A stretch of DNA of 64,000 nucleotides from Lysobacterales bacterium (GTDB lineage Bacteria; Pseudomonadota; Gammaproteobacteria; Xanthomonadales; SZUA-38): NCBI GenBank assembly GCA_028285525.1, contig JANQOZ010000082.1, positions 1-64,000 on the forward strand, read 5' to 3'. A model generated the notes under the pieces. The model ran no database searches, had not been told where the DNA came from, and was given only the letters and a program-made list of their open reading frames with translations. The position numbers and the translations under genes are program-made. This document shows, one piece after another, positions 48,828 through 57,175 of the stretch; within the stretch, counting starts at the first letter, position 1, and each line of letters starts with the position of its first letter.

Positions 48828-49568
48828 TTATACCGTCAGGGTTTGTACCAACCGAGGCAGAACTTCACCTGCGGGCCCCAGCAGCGCGGCGTCGCAGTGC
48901 GGACTCAGGGGCGTTTGGGCCGGATTGATTTCGATCAGGAAAGCACCGGCACGCTTGGCGACCAGCGGCAGCGACGCCGCGGGTTCGACCACGGTTGAGG
49001 TGCCGGCTGAGATGAACACGTCGCTGGCTTCAGCAATCTCGAAGGCCCGCTCCAGGGCGACGCCGGGCAGCGCCTCGCCGAACCAGACCACGCCGGGGCG
49101 ACAAAGGCCGTTGGGATGGTGCGGGGAGGGTGGCGGCAGCGCCGTCTGCGTTGCCAGGTAGCTGTCCTCGACCGCTTTCCCGGTTCGGTGGCACAGCGTT
49201 CGCATAATGCTGCCGTGCAGTTCGATCACGTCCCGCGCGCCGCCGCGCTGATGCAGGCCGTCCACGTTCTGCGTGACGATGTGGGTGGTCTTGAGCTGCT
49301 GCAGCGCGGCGAGCGCGACGTGCCCCGCGTTGGGCTCAGCGTTGGCCACCTGCTCCCGCCGCCACGCGTACCACTTCCACACCAGCTCGGGATCGCGCTC
49401 GAACGCTTCGGGCGTGGCGAGGTCCTCGGGACGGAACTGCGACCAGAGACCCGTCTGGGCGTCCCGGAAGGTGGCGATGCCGCTCTCCGCGGACACGCCT
49501 GCGCCCGTCAATACGCCGATGCTGCGAGCGTCCTTCAGCGCCCGCGCAACCGCTTCGGAAATTCTCAT
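48828..49568 (-). CDS. Sir2 family NAD-dependent protein deacylase
   Basis: 246-residue sirtuin that removes acyl groups from lysines using NAD. It has GAGVSAESGIATFRD (22-36), TQNVDGLH (99-106) and the catalytic His118 in IELHGS. Tyr67-x-x-Arg70 matches the YxxR pair of desuccinylating SIRT5/CobB types. The zinc tetrad is degenerate: only Cys126 and Cys156 remain where two CxxC pairs are expected. ATG 49568 is used because the open frame upstream to 49736 lies inside the VWA gene. Its start overlaps the VWA stop by four bases, and tdh-kbl follow. Confidence 0.9.
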   Translation of the reverse strand: MRISEAVARALKDARSIGVLTGAGVSAESGIATFRDAQTGLWSQFRPEDLATPEAFERDPELVWKWYAWRREQVANAEPNAGHVALAALQQLKTTHIVTQNVDGLHQRGGARDVIELHGSIMRTLCHRTGKAVEDSYLATQTALPPPSPHHPNGLCRPGVVWFGEALPGVALERAFEIAEASDVFISAGTSTVVEPAASLPLVAKRAGAFLIEINPAQTPLSPHCDAALLGPAGEVLPRLVQTLTV

Positions 49569-50743
49569 CGGAGGGCTTTGATCGCGTTGTCTAGACCGCT
49601 CAAGGTGAGCGGAAACATGCGGTCTTCCATGATTTCGCGCGTCATCTTGACGGAGGGGGTGTATTCCCAGCGCTGCACGGGTTCGGGGTTCAGCCAGACG
49701 GCTTTGCGGTAGTGCTCGAGCAGGCGTCGGATCCACACGGCGCCAGCCTCCTCATTCCAGTGCTCGACGGAGCCTCCCGGATAGCTGATTTCGTAGGGGC
49801 TCATGGTGGCATCGCCGACAAAGATCAGCTTGTAGTCGGGGCCAAACTTGTGCAGCACCTCCATCAGTCCGATCCGCTCGTTGTGGCGCCGGTGATTGTC
49901 CTTCCAGAAGCTCTCGTAGGTGAAGTTGTGGAAGTAAAAGTACTCCATGTGCTTGAACTCGCTGCGCGCGGCGGAGAAGAGCTCTTCGCAGATGCGCACG
50001 TGGTCGTCCATCGAGCCGCCCACGTCCAGACACAGCAGCACCTTGATCGCGTTGTGCCGCTCGGGAACCATCTTGATGTCGAGCAGGCCGCCGTTGCGGG
50101 CGGTGCTGCGGATGGTGTCGTCGAGGTCCAGCTGATCCTGGGCTCCCTCACGAGCGAAGCGTCGGAGCTTGCGCAGCGCCACCTTGATGTTGCGGGTGCC
50201 GAGCTGCACCGAATCATCGAGGTTGCGGAACTCGCGTTTGTCCCACACCTTGACCGCACGCCGGTGACGGCTGCGGTCCTGGCCGATCCGCACACCCTCG
50301 GGGTTGTAGCCGTAGGCGCCGAAGGGCGAGGTGCCGGCGGTGCCGATCATCTTGCTGCCGCCCTGATGGCGCTTCTCCTGCTTCTCAAGGCGCTCGCGCA
50401 GCGCTTTCATCAGTTCTTCGAAGCCGCCCATGGCCTCGATCTGCCGGCGCTGCTCTTCCGTCAGATCGAGCTCAGCCTGGCGACGCAGCCACTCCTCCGG
50501 CAGCTCGGTGGTGCCGAGCTTGGCGAAGGCGGATTCGATGCCGCGAAAGTGTGCCGCAAACACCTGGTCGAAACGGTCGAAGTGGGTTTCGTCTTTGATC
50601 AGGCACGACCGCGCGAGATAGTAAAAGTCATCGATGCTGTGACCGGCCACGCCGAGCTTCATCGACTCATGCAGCGTCAGAAGCTCCGTGATCGAGCACT
50701 TCAGGCCCGCATCGCGCAGCATAAAAAAGAACTTCAGCAGCAT
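49565..50743 (-). CDS. VWA domain protein (CoxE-like), partner of MoxR ATPase
   Basis: 392-residue cytosolic protein. The N-terminal half is helical (begins MLLKFFFMLRDAGLKCSITELLTLHESMK). A C-terminal von Willebrand A-type domain has the metal-site motif LCLDVGGSMDDH, where the first Ser of DxSxS is Gly, as is usual in this subfamily. MoxR-VWA pairs act as chaperone-like modules that insert metals or remodel protein complexes. The partner ATPase is directly upstream (one-base overlap) and the sirtuin downstream. The client protein is unknown. Confidence 0.87.
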   Translation of the reverse strand: MLLKFFFMLRDAGLKCSITELLTLHESMKLGVAGHSIDDFYYLARSCLIKDETHFDRFDQVFAAHFRGIESAFAKLGTTELPEEWLRRQAELDLTEEQRRQIEAMGGFEELMKALRERLEKQEKRHQGGSKMIGTAGTSPFGAYGYNPEGVRIGQDRSRHRRAVKVWDKREFRNLDDSVQLGTRNIKVALRKLRRFAREGAQDQLDLDDTIRSTARNGGLLDIKMVPERHNAIKVLLCLDVGGSMDDHVRICEELFSAARSEFKHMEYFYFHNFTYESFWKDNHRRHNERIGLMEVLHKFGPDYKLIFVGDATMSPYEISYPGGSVEHWNEEAGAVWIRRLLEHYRKAVWLNPEPVQRWEYTPSVKMTREIMEDRMFPLTLSGLDNAIKALR

Positions 50744-51594
50744 CAGGAGCGGTTGCGGCGATCCAGAAACACGAGCTGCTCAAACAGATGGACGTCCTGC
50801 TCGTTTTTCAGCAACGCGCCATAGAGCGGCGGGATTGCGCTCCGCTTGTCGTCGGTACGGAGCGCTTCGGGCGGTATGTCCTCAGCCAGCAGCAGCTTGA
50901 TCCAGTCCAGGAGCTCTGAGGTGCTCGGCTTTTTCTTGAGACCCGGAACGTCGCGCAGCTTGTAGAAGGCGTTCAGCGCCTCGTTCAGCAGCTCTTTCTT
51001 CAGGCCCGGGTAGTGCAGCTCCACAATCTGCTTCATCGTGTCTGCATCGGGGAACTGGATGTAATGAAAAAAGCAGCGGCGCAGGAAGGCGTCCGGCAGC
51101 TCCTTTTCATTGTTGCTTGTGATGATCACGATAGGCCGCTGCCGAGCCTTGACCGTCTGCTGGGTTTCATAGACGTAGAACGACATCTGGTCGAGCTCAA
51201 GGAGCAGATCGTTGGGGAACTCGATGTCGGCCTTGTCGATTTCGTCGATCAGCAGCACCGGCTGCTCCTCCTGATCGAAGGCTTCCCAAAGCTTGCCGCG
51301 CACGATGTAGTTGCTGATGTCGTGGACCTTGTCGTCACCGAGCTGGCTGTCGCGCAGGCGCGCAACCGCGTCGTACTCGTAGAGCCCCTGCTGGGCTTTG
51401 GTGGTGGACTTGATGTGCCACTGGATCAGGTCTTTCCCCAGCGACTGCGCTACCTCGTAGGCGAGCTGGGTCTTGCCGGTGCCGGGCTCACCTTTTACCA
51501 GAATGGGTCGCTGCAGGGTGACCGCGGCGTTGACCGCCATTTTCAGGTCTTCGGTGACGACGTAGCGGTCGGTGGTTTCAAAACGTTCTGACAT
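50743..51594 (-). CDS. MoxR family AAA+ ATPase
   Basis: 283-residue ATPase. Walker A is VKGEPGTGKTQLAYEVA near residues 34-50, Walker B is PVLLIDEIDKADIEFPNDLLLELDQMSF, sensor 1 is PIVIITSNNEKELPDAFLRRC, and the C-terminal lid follows. MoxR proteins work with VWA partners to mature or remodel enzyme complexes. It is the first gene of the MoxR-VWA-sir2-tdh-kbl run, all on the minus strand with overlaps or single-digit gaps. Confidence 0.93.
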   Translation of the reverse strand: MSERFETTDRYVVTEDLKMAVNAAVTLQRPILVKGEPGTGKTQLAYEVAQSLGKDLIQWHIKSTTKAQQGLYEYDAVARLRDSQLGDDKVHDISNYIVRGKLWEAFDQEEQPVLLIDEIDKADIEFPNDLLLELDQMSFYVYETQQTVKARQRPIVIITSNNEKELPDAFLRRCFFHYIQFPDADTMKQIVELHYPGLKKELLNEALNAFYKLRDVPGLKKKPSTSELLDWIKLLLAEDIPPEALRTDDKRSAIPPLYGALLKNEQDVHLFEQLVFLDRRNRS

Positions 51595-51694
51595 AGGGTT
51601 TGCGAGCTTCCGGTGATTTGATCAGTCGAGCATTGGGACACGGGGGCGTGCGGGCCGTCAAGGCCCGCCGCCGGTCGTCAGATGAGGCGTCTGG

Positions 51695-52966
51695 TCAGCA
51701 GTGTTCCAGCGCCTGATCGATGTCCTGGATGATGTCGTCGATGTGCTCAATCCCCACAGAAATACGCACGAGGTCTTCGCTGACCCCGGCCTTGGCGAGC
51801 TCCTCTTCGTTGAGCTGTCGGTGGGTGGTTGAAGCCGGGTGACAGGCCAGCGACTTGGCGTCTCCGATGTTGACCAGCCGGACGATCAGGTTCAGGGCGT
51901 CGATAAACTTTGTTCCGGCTTCTCGGCCGCCCTTCAGCCCGAAAGTGAGGATGCCCGAGGCTTTACCGCTGGTGTACTGCTGCGTTCTGCCGTGATGCGG
52001 ATGATCGGGCAGCCCGGCATAGCGGACCCAGCCGACCTTGTCGTGAGACTTCAGATGATTGGCCACCGCCAGGGCGTTCTCGCAGTGTTTGTCCATGCGC
52101 AGCGGCAGCGTTTCAATGCCCTGCAGCACCAGGAAGCTGTTGAAGGGTGAAATTGCCGCGCCCATGTTGCGCAGCGGTACGACTCGCGCGCGGCCGATAA
52201 ACGCGGCCTCGCCGAGCGCCTCAGCGTAGACGACACCGTGATAGGACGGGTCCGGCTCGTTGAACTTCGGAAAGCGCTCAGCGTGGTCTGCCCAGGGGAA
52301 CTTGCCGGAGTCGATCAGCACGCCGCCGATGGTGGTGCCGTGACCGCCGAGGTATTTGGTCAGCGAATGGATCACGATGTCCGCGCCGTGCTCAAACGGG
52401 CGGCACAGGTACGGGGAGGGGACCGTGTTGTCGACGATCAGCGGGGCACCGCCCTGGTGTGCGATGTCGGCCAGCGCACTCAGGTCCATCACGTCGCCGG
52501 CCGGGTTGCCGATCGACTCACAGAACACCGCCTTGGTGCGCGCGTCCATTGCGGCCGCCAGCGCGGCGTGGTCGTCAGCGTCGACGAACCTCACTTCGAT
52601 CCCGAAGTTTGGCAGCGTGTGGGCAAACAGGTTGTAGGTGCCGCCGTAGAGCGACGCGGTTGACACGATGTTGTCCCCGTTTTCGGCCACAGTCATGATC
52701 GCGGCCGTAATGGCCGCCATGCCGGAACCGAAGGCCAGCGCACCCACGCCGCCTTCCATGGCCGTCAGGCGCTGCTCCAGAACGTCGGTGGTGGGGTTCA
52801 TGATCCGGGTATAAATGTTGCCCTGAACCTTCAGGTCAAACAGGTCTGCCCCGTGCTGGGTATCGTCAAACGCGTAGGACGTGGTTTGATAAACCGGTAC
52901 CGCTACCGCGTTGGTTGTGGGGTCAGGCTGATAGCCGCCGTGGATGGCCAGGGTTTCGATCTTCAT
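51695..52966 (-). CDS. metY: O-acetyl/O-succinylhomoserine sulfhydrylase-type enzyme
   Basis: 423-residue pyridoxal-phosphate enzyme of the Cys/Met metabolism family that makes homocysteine directly from an activated homoserine and sulfide. Features are FGSGMAAITAAIMTVAENGDNIV, VDNTVPSPYLCRPFEHGADIVIHSLTKYLGGHG with Lys204 binding the cofactor, and a length above 420, which suits MetY rather than cystathionine synthase. It overlaps the end of metX by four bases, so the two steps are made together under the upstream SAM riboswitch. Confidence 0.93.
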   Translation of the reverse strand: MKIETLAIHGGYQPDPTTNAVAVPVYQTTSYAFDDTQHGADLFDLKVQGNIYTRIMNPTTDVLEQRLTAMEGGVGALAFGSGMAAITAAIMTVAENGDNIVSTASLYGGTYNLFAHTLPNFGIEVRFVDADDHAALAAAMDARTKAVFCESIGNPAGDVMDLSALADIAHQGGAPLIVDNTVPSPYLCRPFEHGADIVIHSLTKYLGGHGTTIGGVLIDSGKFPWADHAERFPKFNEPDPSYHGVVYAEALGEAAFIGRARVVPLRNMGAAISPFNSFLVLQGIETLPLRMDKHCENALAVANHLKSHDKVGWVRYAGLPDHPHHGRTQQYTSGKASGILTFGLKGGREAGTKFIDALNLIVRLVNIGDAKSLACHPASTTHRQLNEEELAKAGVSEDLVRISVGIEHIDDIIQDIDQALEHC

Positions 52967-53994
52967 TGAGGTTCTTGCTCCGTTGCTGCGTCATTGCTGA
53001 GCACGTCCGTCAGCCATTGGCTGACGGCGTCACTCTCTTTCAAAAAAGCGTCGTGTCCGTAGAGCGTTGGCAGCTCCGTGAGTTTCGATGGTCCGACCAG
53101 CCGCTGGGCGAGTTCCCGCATGAGCGGCGGTGGCGCGACAAAGTCATCCTCGAACGCCAAAAGCGCTACGGGGAGCTGGATGTCTTCGGGCTCGAGATCC
53201 AGCAGATCGATTGACGTGGACAGGGTGAGGTAGGCATCGGGATGAAAGTCCCGCGCAAACTGGTGCCCGCGGGCAAACAGGTATTCTTCCACCTCAAAGC
53301 CCACCGGCTCACCGGGTCGAGGCTGGCGCGAAAAGCGCTCCTCAAATTCCCGGTTGGAACGATACGTGGACATGCCGATGGCTCGGGACAAACGCAGCCC
53401 GGCGGCGCTGTCGCCCAGCTCGGCGCAGGCGCGAACCGCTTCGCGCTGCACGCAGCGCAGAGCCGTAGCCATCGCCGGCGGCCGGTGTGCTGCGCCGAGG
53501 ATGGCCACCCGTTCACAGCGGTCAGCGAAGCGGCGGGCAAACTCCAGAGCCACCATGCCGCCATAGGAAGCGCCGACAAAACAGGTCAGCTGCTCAACCT
53601 CCAAATAGTCCAGTAGCAAAGCGACGCAGGCGGCCTGATCAGCAGGCGCCACGGTTCGCGGCCAGCCGGTGCTGTTGCGCGGCCCGCTGGTCTCGCCATT
53701 GCCGCCAAGGAAGTCGATGCCGATCACCCGCAGCCGCGTCGTATCCAGGGCTTTACCCTCACCAACCACGGGCTCCCACCAGCCGGGTGAGGGATCGGCG
53801 TCGTGGCTGCCGGCGTGGCGGGTGGCCGAGATGCCGCCCATGACAACGACAGCCGGCGCGTCGGCTGGCCCGACACACTCATAGCTGATCGTGAGGTCTA
53901 AGAGCTGCTCGCCGGAGTCGAGACGCAGCTGTCCTGCGTTCAGGACTTCACGGGTGGCGCCCGGGGCGCAAGATGGAATTTCGGTCTGGCTCAT
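52963..53994 (-). CDS. metX: homoserine O-acyltransferase (MetX type)
   Basis: 343-residue alpha/beta hydrolase-fold enzyme that activates homoserine with acetyl- or succinyl-CoA. The triad is visible: nucleophile Ser in GASYGGMVALEFA, Asp in FEDDFVAPP, and His in LYGHDAFLKE. The N-terminal glycine region reads VVVMGGISATRHAG. In some proteobacteria MetX proteins use succinyl-CoA, so the acyl donor is left open. ATG 53994 is preferred over a GTG at 54027 because it directly follows the riboswitch, whose last stem reaches the ribosome binding region. Confidence 0.9.
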   Translation of the reverse strand: MSQTEIPSCAPGATREVLNAGQLRLDSGEQLLDLTISYECVGPADAPAVVVMGGISATRHAGSHDADPSPGWWEPVVGEGKALDTTRLRVIGIDFLGGNGETSGPRNSTGWPRTVAPADQAACVALLLDYLEVEQLTCFVGASYGGMVALEFARRFADRCERVAILGAAHRPPAMATALRCVQREAVRACAELGDSAAGLRLSRAIGMSTYRSNREFEERFSRQPRPGEPVGFEVEEYLFARGHQFARDFHPDAYLTLSTSIDLLDLEPEDIQLPVALLAFEDDFVAPPPLMRELAQRLVGPSKLTELPTLYGHDAFLKESDAVSQWLTDVLSNDAATEQEPQ

Positions 53995-53998
53995 TTCT

Positions 53999-54100
53999 CG
54001 GTGGAAGTTCCCCGCAGGAGTTGGCACCAGAGCTACAACGTAGCAGGTTGCCCCAGCTTCAAAGGGCCTGTCCCTCAGCTGGTCTTAATGAGGACCGGGA
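53999..54100 (-). ncRNA. SAM riboswitch (SAM-I clan) upstream of metX
   Basis: On the minus strand the core of the SAM-I aptamer is present in order: CATTAAGA; GAGGGACAGGCCC; TTTGAAGC with GGCAACC; a P3 hairpin GCTAC-GTT-GTAGC; then GGTGCCAACTCCTGC. P2 can form with CCAGCT/AGCTGG. A P1 of CGGT (54094-54097) with ACCG (53999-54002) would close it four bases from the metX start codon. This suggests that SAM binding hides the ribosome binding region and shuts off methionine synthesis. The assignment rests on these conserved boxes. Confidence 0.88.
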
Positions 54101-54969
54101 TCGTGGCAGGAACGGGCAGGGGGGTCAAGCCTTATGAAGTTTGGTGCGGCGCCGTTGGTCGCGAACCGGACATTCGTAACAGCAGCGTCACGCGGCATTC
54201 GCTACAGTACGAACATCAACAAGGTGCTCCCCCGCTGCTACCCATACGCGACGACAATCCGACGATCCTGACGCCTTTCGTGACGGTGGCGCTGATCGTC
54301 GTCAACGTGCTGGTGTGGCTCGGGCTGCAGCAGGCCGGCCGCGAGCCCGGCCTGTCGGTGTCGATCTGCACCCTGGGGCTGATTCCCGCTGACGTCCTGG
54401 GCCTGCGCCCCAGCGGCCCGATTGTCTGTCCGATCGAGGGCGGCGGCTGGGTGACGGTCATCAGCAGCATGTTCATGCACGGCAGCTGGATGCATATTCT
54501 TGGCAACCTGTGGTTCCTGTGGATCTTCGGGAACAACGTGGAAGACGCGATGGGGCACGGCCGCTTTCTGCTGTTCTACGTGCTGTGCGGCATCGCGGCA
54601 GCCGCCGCCCAGGCCGTGGCAGATCCGGGATCCGCGGTGCCGATGGTCGGCGCCTCGGGCGCCATCGGCGGCGTGATGGGGGCGTATATCGTTCTCTACC
54701 CCAGGGTGAACGTGCACATCCTGTTTTTTGTCACGACCATCGCCGTACCGGCCGTGCTGATGCTGGGCTACTGGCTGCTGCTGCAGCTGCTGGGTGGATT
54801 CGGCAGCGGCGGCGCTGGCGGGGTGGCGTTTTGGGCGCATGTCGGCGGTTTTGCGGCCGGAGCGCTGCTGGTGCTGGCGTTCAAGGACGACAGGCTACTG
54901 GCCCGCCATCCGTACTACGGCTGGCGGCAGCAGCGCCTGCCGACCCGAAGCTGGCGCCGAATTCGCTAG
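54088..54969 (+). CDS. rhomboid family intramembrane serine protease
   Basis: 293-residue membrane protease with six or more hydrophobic segments from residue about 60. The catalytic Ser190 is in GASGAIGGVMG and His251 in FWAHVGGFAAG; HGSWMHILGNLWFLWIFGNNVED is the conserved loop. The start is uncertain. ATG 54088 is the only good in-frame ATG, but it lies opposite the SAM riboswitch, and homology appears to begin near LLPIRDDNPT (about 54232), where only CTG is available. Substrates are unknown. Its 3' end overlaps that of the convergent actP gene by four bases. Confidence 0.85.
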   Translation: MRTGIVAGTGRGVKPYEVWCGAVGREPDIRNSSVTRHSLQYEHQQGAPPLLPIRDDNPTILTPFVTVALIVVNVLVWLGLQQAGREPGLSVSICTLGLIPADVLGLRPSGPIVCPIEGGGWVTVISSMFMHGSWMHILGNLWFLWIFGNNVEDAMGHGRFLLFYVLCGIAAAAAQAVADPGSAVPMVGASGAIGGVMGAYIVLYPRVNVHILFFVTTIAVPAVLMLGYWLLLQLLGGFGSGGAGGVAFWAHVGGFAAGALLVLAFKDDRLLARHPYYGWRQQRLPTRSWRRIR

Positions 54970-56630
54970 TGACTGGCAGCAGCGTCGATACCGATACCCA
55001 GCTCAGAACGAATGCGCTGACTCTCGAAGCGCTCCCGCTCCTGCGCCGCGCTCGCGCTCTTGTCCGTCACCGAGAATAACCAGATGCACAGAGCGGTGAC
55101 GGGCAGCGTAGCGATTGTTGGATAGGTGTAGGGGAACCACGGCTTCTCAAAGCCGAGAATGCTGACCATCACGCCGGGCCCGGCCACGATCAACGCCACC
55201 GAGAAGACCAGGCCGATGATGCTCGATAGGACTACGCCCCGCGTCGTGAGTCCCCGCCAGTACATTGCGGCGATCAGCACCGGCGCGTTGACGCTCGCCG
55301 AGACCGCCAGCGCAAAGGTGGTGACAAAGGCGATGTTCTGGTTTTCAAAGGCGAGCCCAAGGAACACTCCGAGCACGCCGATCACCACCACCGATGTGCG
55401 CATGATCACGAGCTCGGTCTTTTCCGAATGAGCACTTCCGGCAAACGTCTTGTAGAGGTCGTGGGCGATGGTGGCAGCGCCGGACAGCGTCAGGCCGGCG
55501 ACAACCGCCAGAATGGTGGCAAAGGTGACCGCCGCCATGAAGCCGAGCAGCAGGTTGCCGCCGACAAACTGGGCGACGTGTACGGCGACCATGTTGCCGC
55601 CGCCAAGCAGGTTTCCGGCGGTATCGTAGAACGAATCGGGATTCTCGATCAGTATGGAGACGGCACCAAAGCCGATCACGATCACCATCAGGTAAAACAG
55701 GCTCATGATGCAGATCGCCACAAACGAGGACTGGCGAGCCGCAGCCGCGTCTTTCACCGTAAACATGCGCATGAGGACGTGGGGCAGGCCGATAAAGCCA
55801 AACAGCATGGTGAGTCCCAACGAGAGGCCGCCGAGCGGGTCGGCCATCCAGTTGCCGGGAGCCAGGAGCTGGGCGCCGCGTGGATGGTTCTCGGTGGCCC
55901 GCGTAAACACTTCGCTCAGCGAGAAATCAAAGTAGCGCAAGACCAGCACACAGGTGAGCACGCCCCCGGCGATCAGCAGGATCGCCTTGATCAGCTGCAC
56001 CCAGGTGGTTGCCAGCATGCCGCCCAGGCTGACGTAGATGATCATCAGGGCGCTCACCGTGATGACCGCATACAGGTAGTCGAGCCCAAACAGAAGCTGG
56101 ATAAGCTTGCCGGCGCCGACGAGCTGGCCGATCAGGTAGAACAGAATCACCGCGAGCGAGGCAATGCTGATCACCAGCCGCACCGGTTTGGGCGAGAGCC
56201 GGAACGACACCACGTCCACCAGGGTAAAGCGGCCGAGATTGCGAAGCCGCTCCGCGATGATGAACAGGATGACGGGCCAGCTGCCCATCACGCCGATGAT
56301 CAGCAGGTTGCCGTCCAGACCAAACGCGAAGAGCGCGCTGGTAATGCCGAGGAATGATGCGGCTGAGATGAAGTCCCCCGCAATCGCTGTACCGTTTTGC
56401 CAAGCTGAGATACCGCCGCCGGCCACGTACAGATCGCTGGCTGAGCGGCTTCGCTTGGCGGCCCAGACGGTGATCAGCAGCGTCACCAGCACGAAGGTTA
56501 AGAACATGGTGATCGCCGCCTGATTCAGCGGCTGCTTGTCGGCGCTGCCGGTGATCCCCTCGGCCGCCAGGGTGACGTCGGCGGCAAGCAAAGCGAGGAG
56601 TGCGGCGAAGAGGACGATCCATCGATTCAT
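54966..56630 (-). CDS. actP: cation/acetate symporter (SSS family)
   Basis: 554-residue sodium:solute symporter with an N-terminal signal (LLAADVTLAAEG) and about 13 membrane helices. Family motifs include SASDLYVAGGGISAWQNGTAIAGDFISAASFLGI, RLRNLGRFTLVDVVSFRLSPKPVR and GLTLSGAATIAHDLYK. ActP imports acetate and similar short acids. The DUF485 gene directly upstream overlaps by four bases, the standard yjcH-actP pair. ATG 56630 is used; the frame upstream to 56702 lies inside the DUF485 gene. Confidence 0.93.
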   Translation of the reverse strand: MNRWIVLFAALLALLAADVTLAAEGITGSADKQPLNQAAITMFLTFVLVTLLITVWAAKRSRSASDLYVAGGGISAWQNGTAIAGDFISAASFLGITSALFAFGLDGNLLIIGVMGSWPVILFIIAERLRNLGRFTLVDVVSFRLSPKPVRLVISIASLAVILFYLIGQLVGAGKLIQLLFGLDYLYAVITVSALMIIYVSLGGMLATTWVQLIKAILLIAGGVLTCVLVLRYFDFSLSEVFTRATENHPRGAQLLAPGNWMADPLGGLSLGLTMLFGFIGLPHVLMRMFTVKDAAAARQSSFVAICIMSLFYLMVIVIGFGAVSILIENPDSFYDTAGNLLGGGNMVAVHVAQFVGGNLLLGFMAAVTFATILAVVAGLTLSGAATIAHDLYKTFAGSAHSEKTELVIMRTSVVVIGVLGVFLGLAFENQNIAFVTTFALAVSASVNAPVLIAAMYWRGLTTRGVVLSSIIGLVFSVALIVAGPGVMVSILGFEKPWFPYTYPTIATLPVTALCIWLFSVTDKSASAAQERERFESQRIRSELGIGIDAAASH

Positions 56631-56950
56631 GACCGCTGCTCTCCGAACTCGGCCTCGGCGATCAGCGCCTTGAGGTTTGGGTCGTAGGCGCGATTGGCCC
56701 ACCAGATGTAATAGCCGGAGATCAGCGGCGCCATGATGACGAGCCCAATGGTGATCAGCAGGCCCACGTTCATTGCCGTTTCGCCCACCATGGTCGACAT
56801 GAGCGGTCGCGCGTAGCCCATCATCAGCACGTAGACGAGGTAGACCGCAATATTGAAAAGCGTCAGGCCCACGGCAACCCTGCGACGTTTGCCGGCCAGG
56901 GTACGATAGCGATCGGATTCCATCAGCGCGTGGGCGCGAGCGTTGTCCAT
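56627..56950 (-). CDS. yjcH: DUF485 membrane protein (YjcH type)
   Basis: 107-residue inner membrane protein with two transmembrane segments (VGLTLFNIAVYLVYVLMMGYA and GLLITIGLVIMAPLISGYYIWWAN), the DUF485 pattern. It is almost always encoded directly before actP-type acetate symporters, as here (four-base overlap), and probably supports the transporter. The 225 bases upstream separate it from the divergent marR gene and contain that gene's likely operator. Confidence 0.9.
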   Translation of the reverse strand: MDNARAHALMESDRYRTLAGKRRRVAVGLTLFNIAVYLVYVLMMGYARPLMSTMVGETAMNVGLLITIGLVIMAPLISGYYIWWANRAYDPNLKALIAEAEFGEQRS

Positions 56951-57036
56951 TGTGTCTCCTCAGTGCCGCTGCGACGGGCGGCTTTGTTGTTGTTTTACCC
57001 GGGTCGGCGCAGGGTGCCTTTCAGCGTGCAGTCGTA

Positions 57037-57058
57037 ATTGAATGAATATTCAATTGAA
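57037..57058. promoter_or_regulatory. MarR-type operator upstream of the catabolic operon
   Basis: ATTGAAT-GAAT-ATTCAAT is a perfect repeat with seven-base arms, overlapped by TTCAATTGAA (57049-57058). The AT-rich symmetric site in the gap before marR fits a MarR-family binding site. It also lies upstream of yjcH-actP on the other strand, so both transcripts could respond. Confidence 0.6.
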
Positions 57059-57175
57059 TTGTAAAGCACAAATGCGCTACGCTCAGAGCCGTCAGCAGGT
57101 GCAGTCGAACGTCCAGTTCGCTGACACCGTCGGATTGTACCTGTTGTCGCACGACAGTGAGGGAAGGGACGGGAG

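Noticed and set aside
57141-57157. LexA-box-like CTGT...ACAG upstream of marR
   Set aside because: The spacer is nine bases, not eight, and the gene is not an SOS gene.
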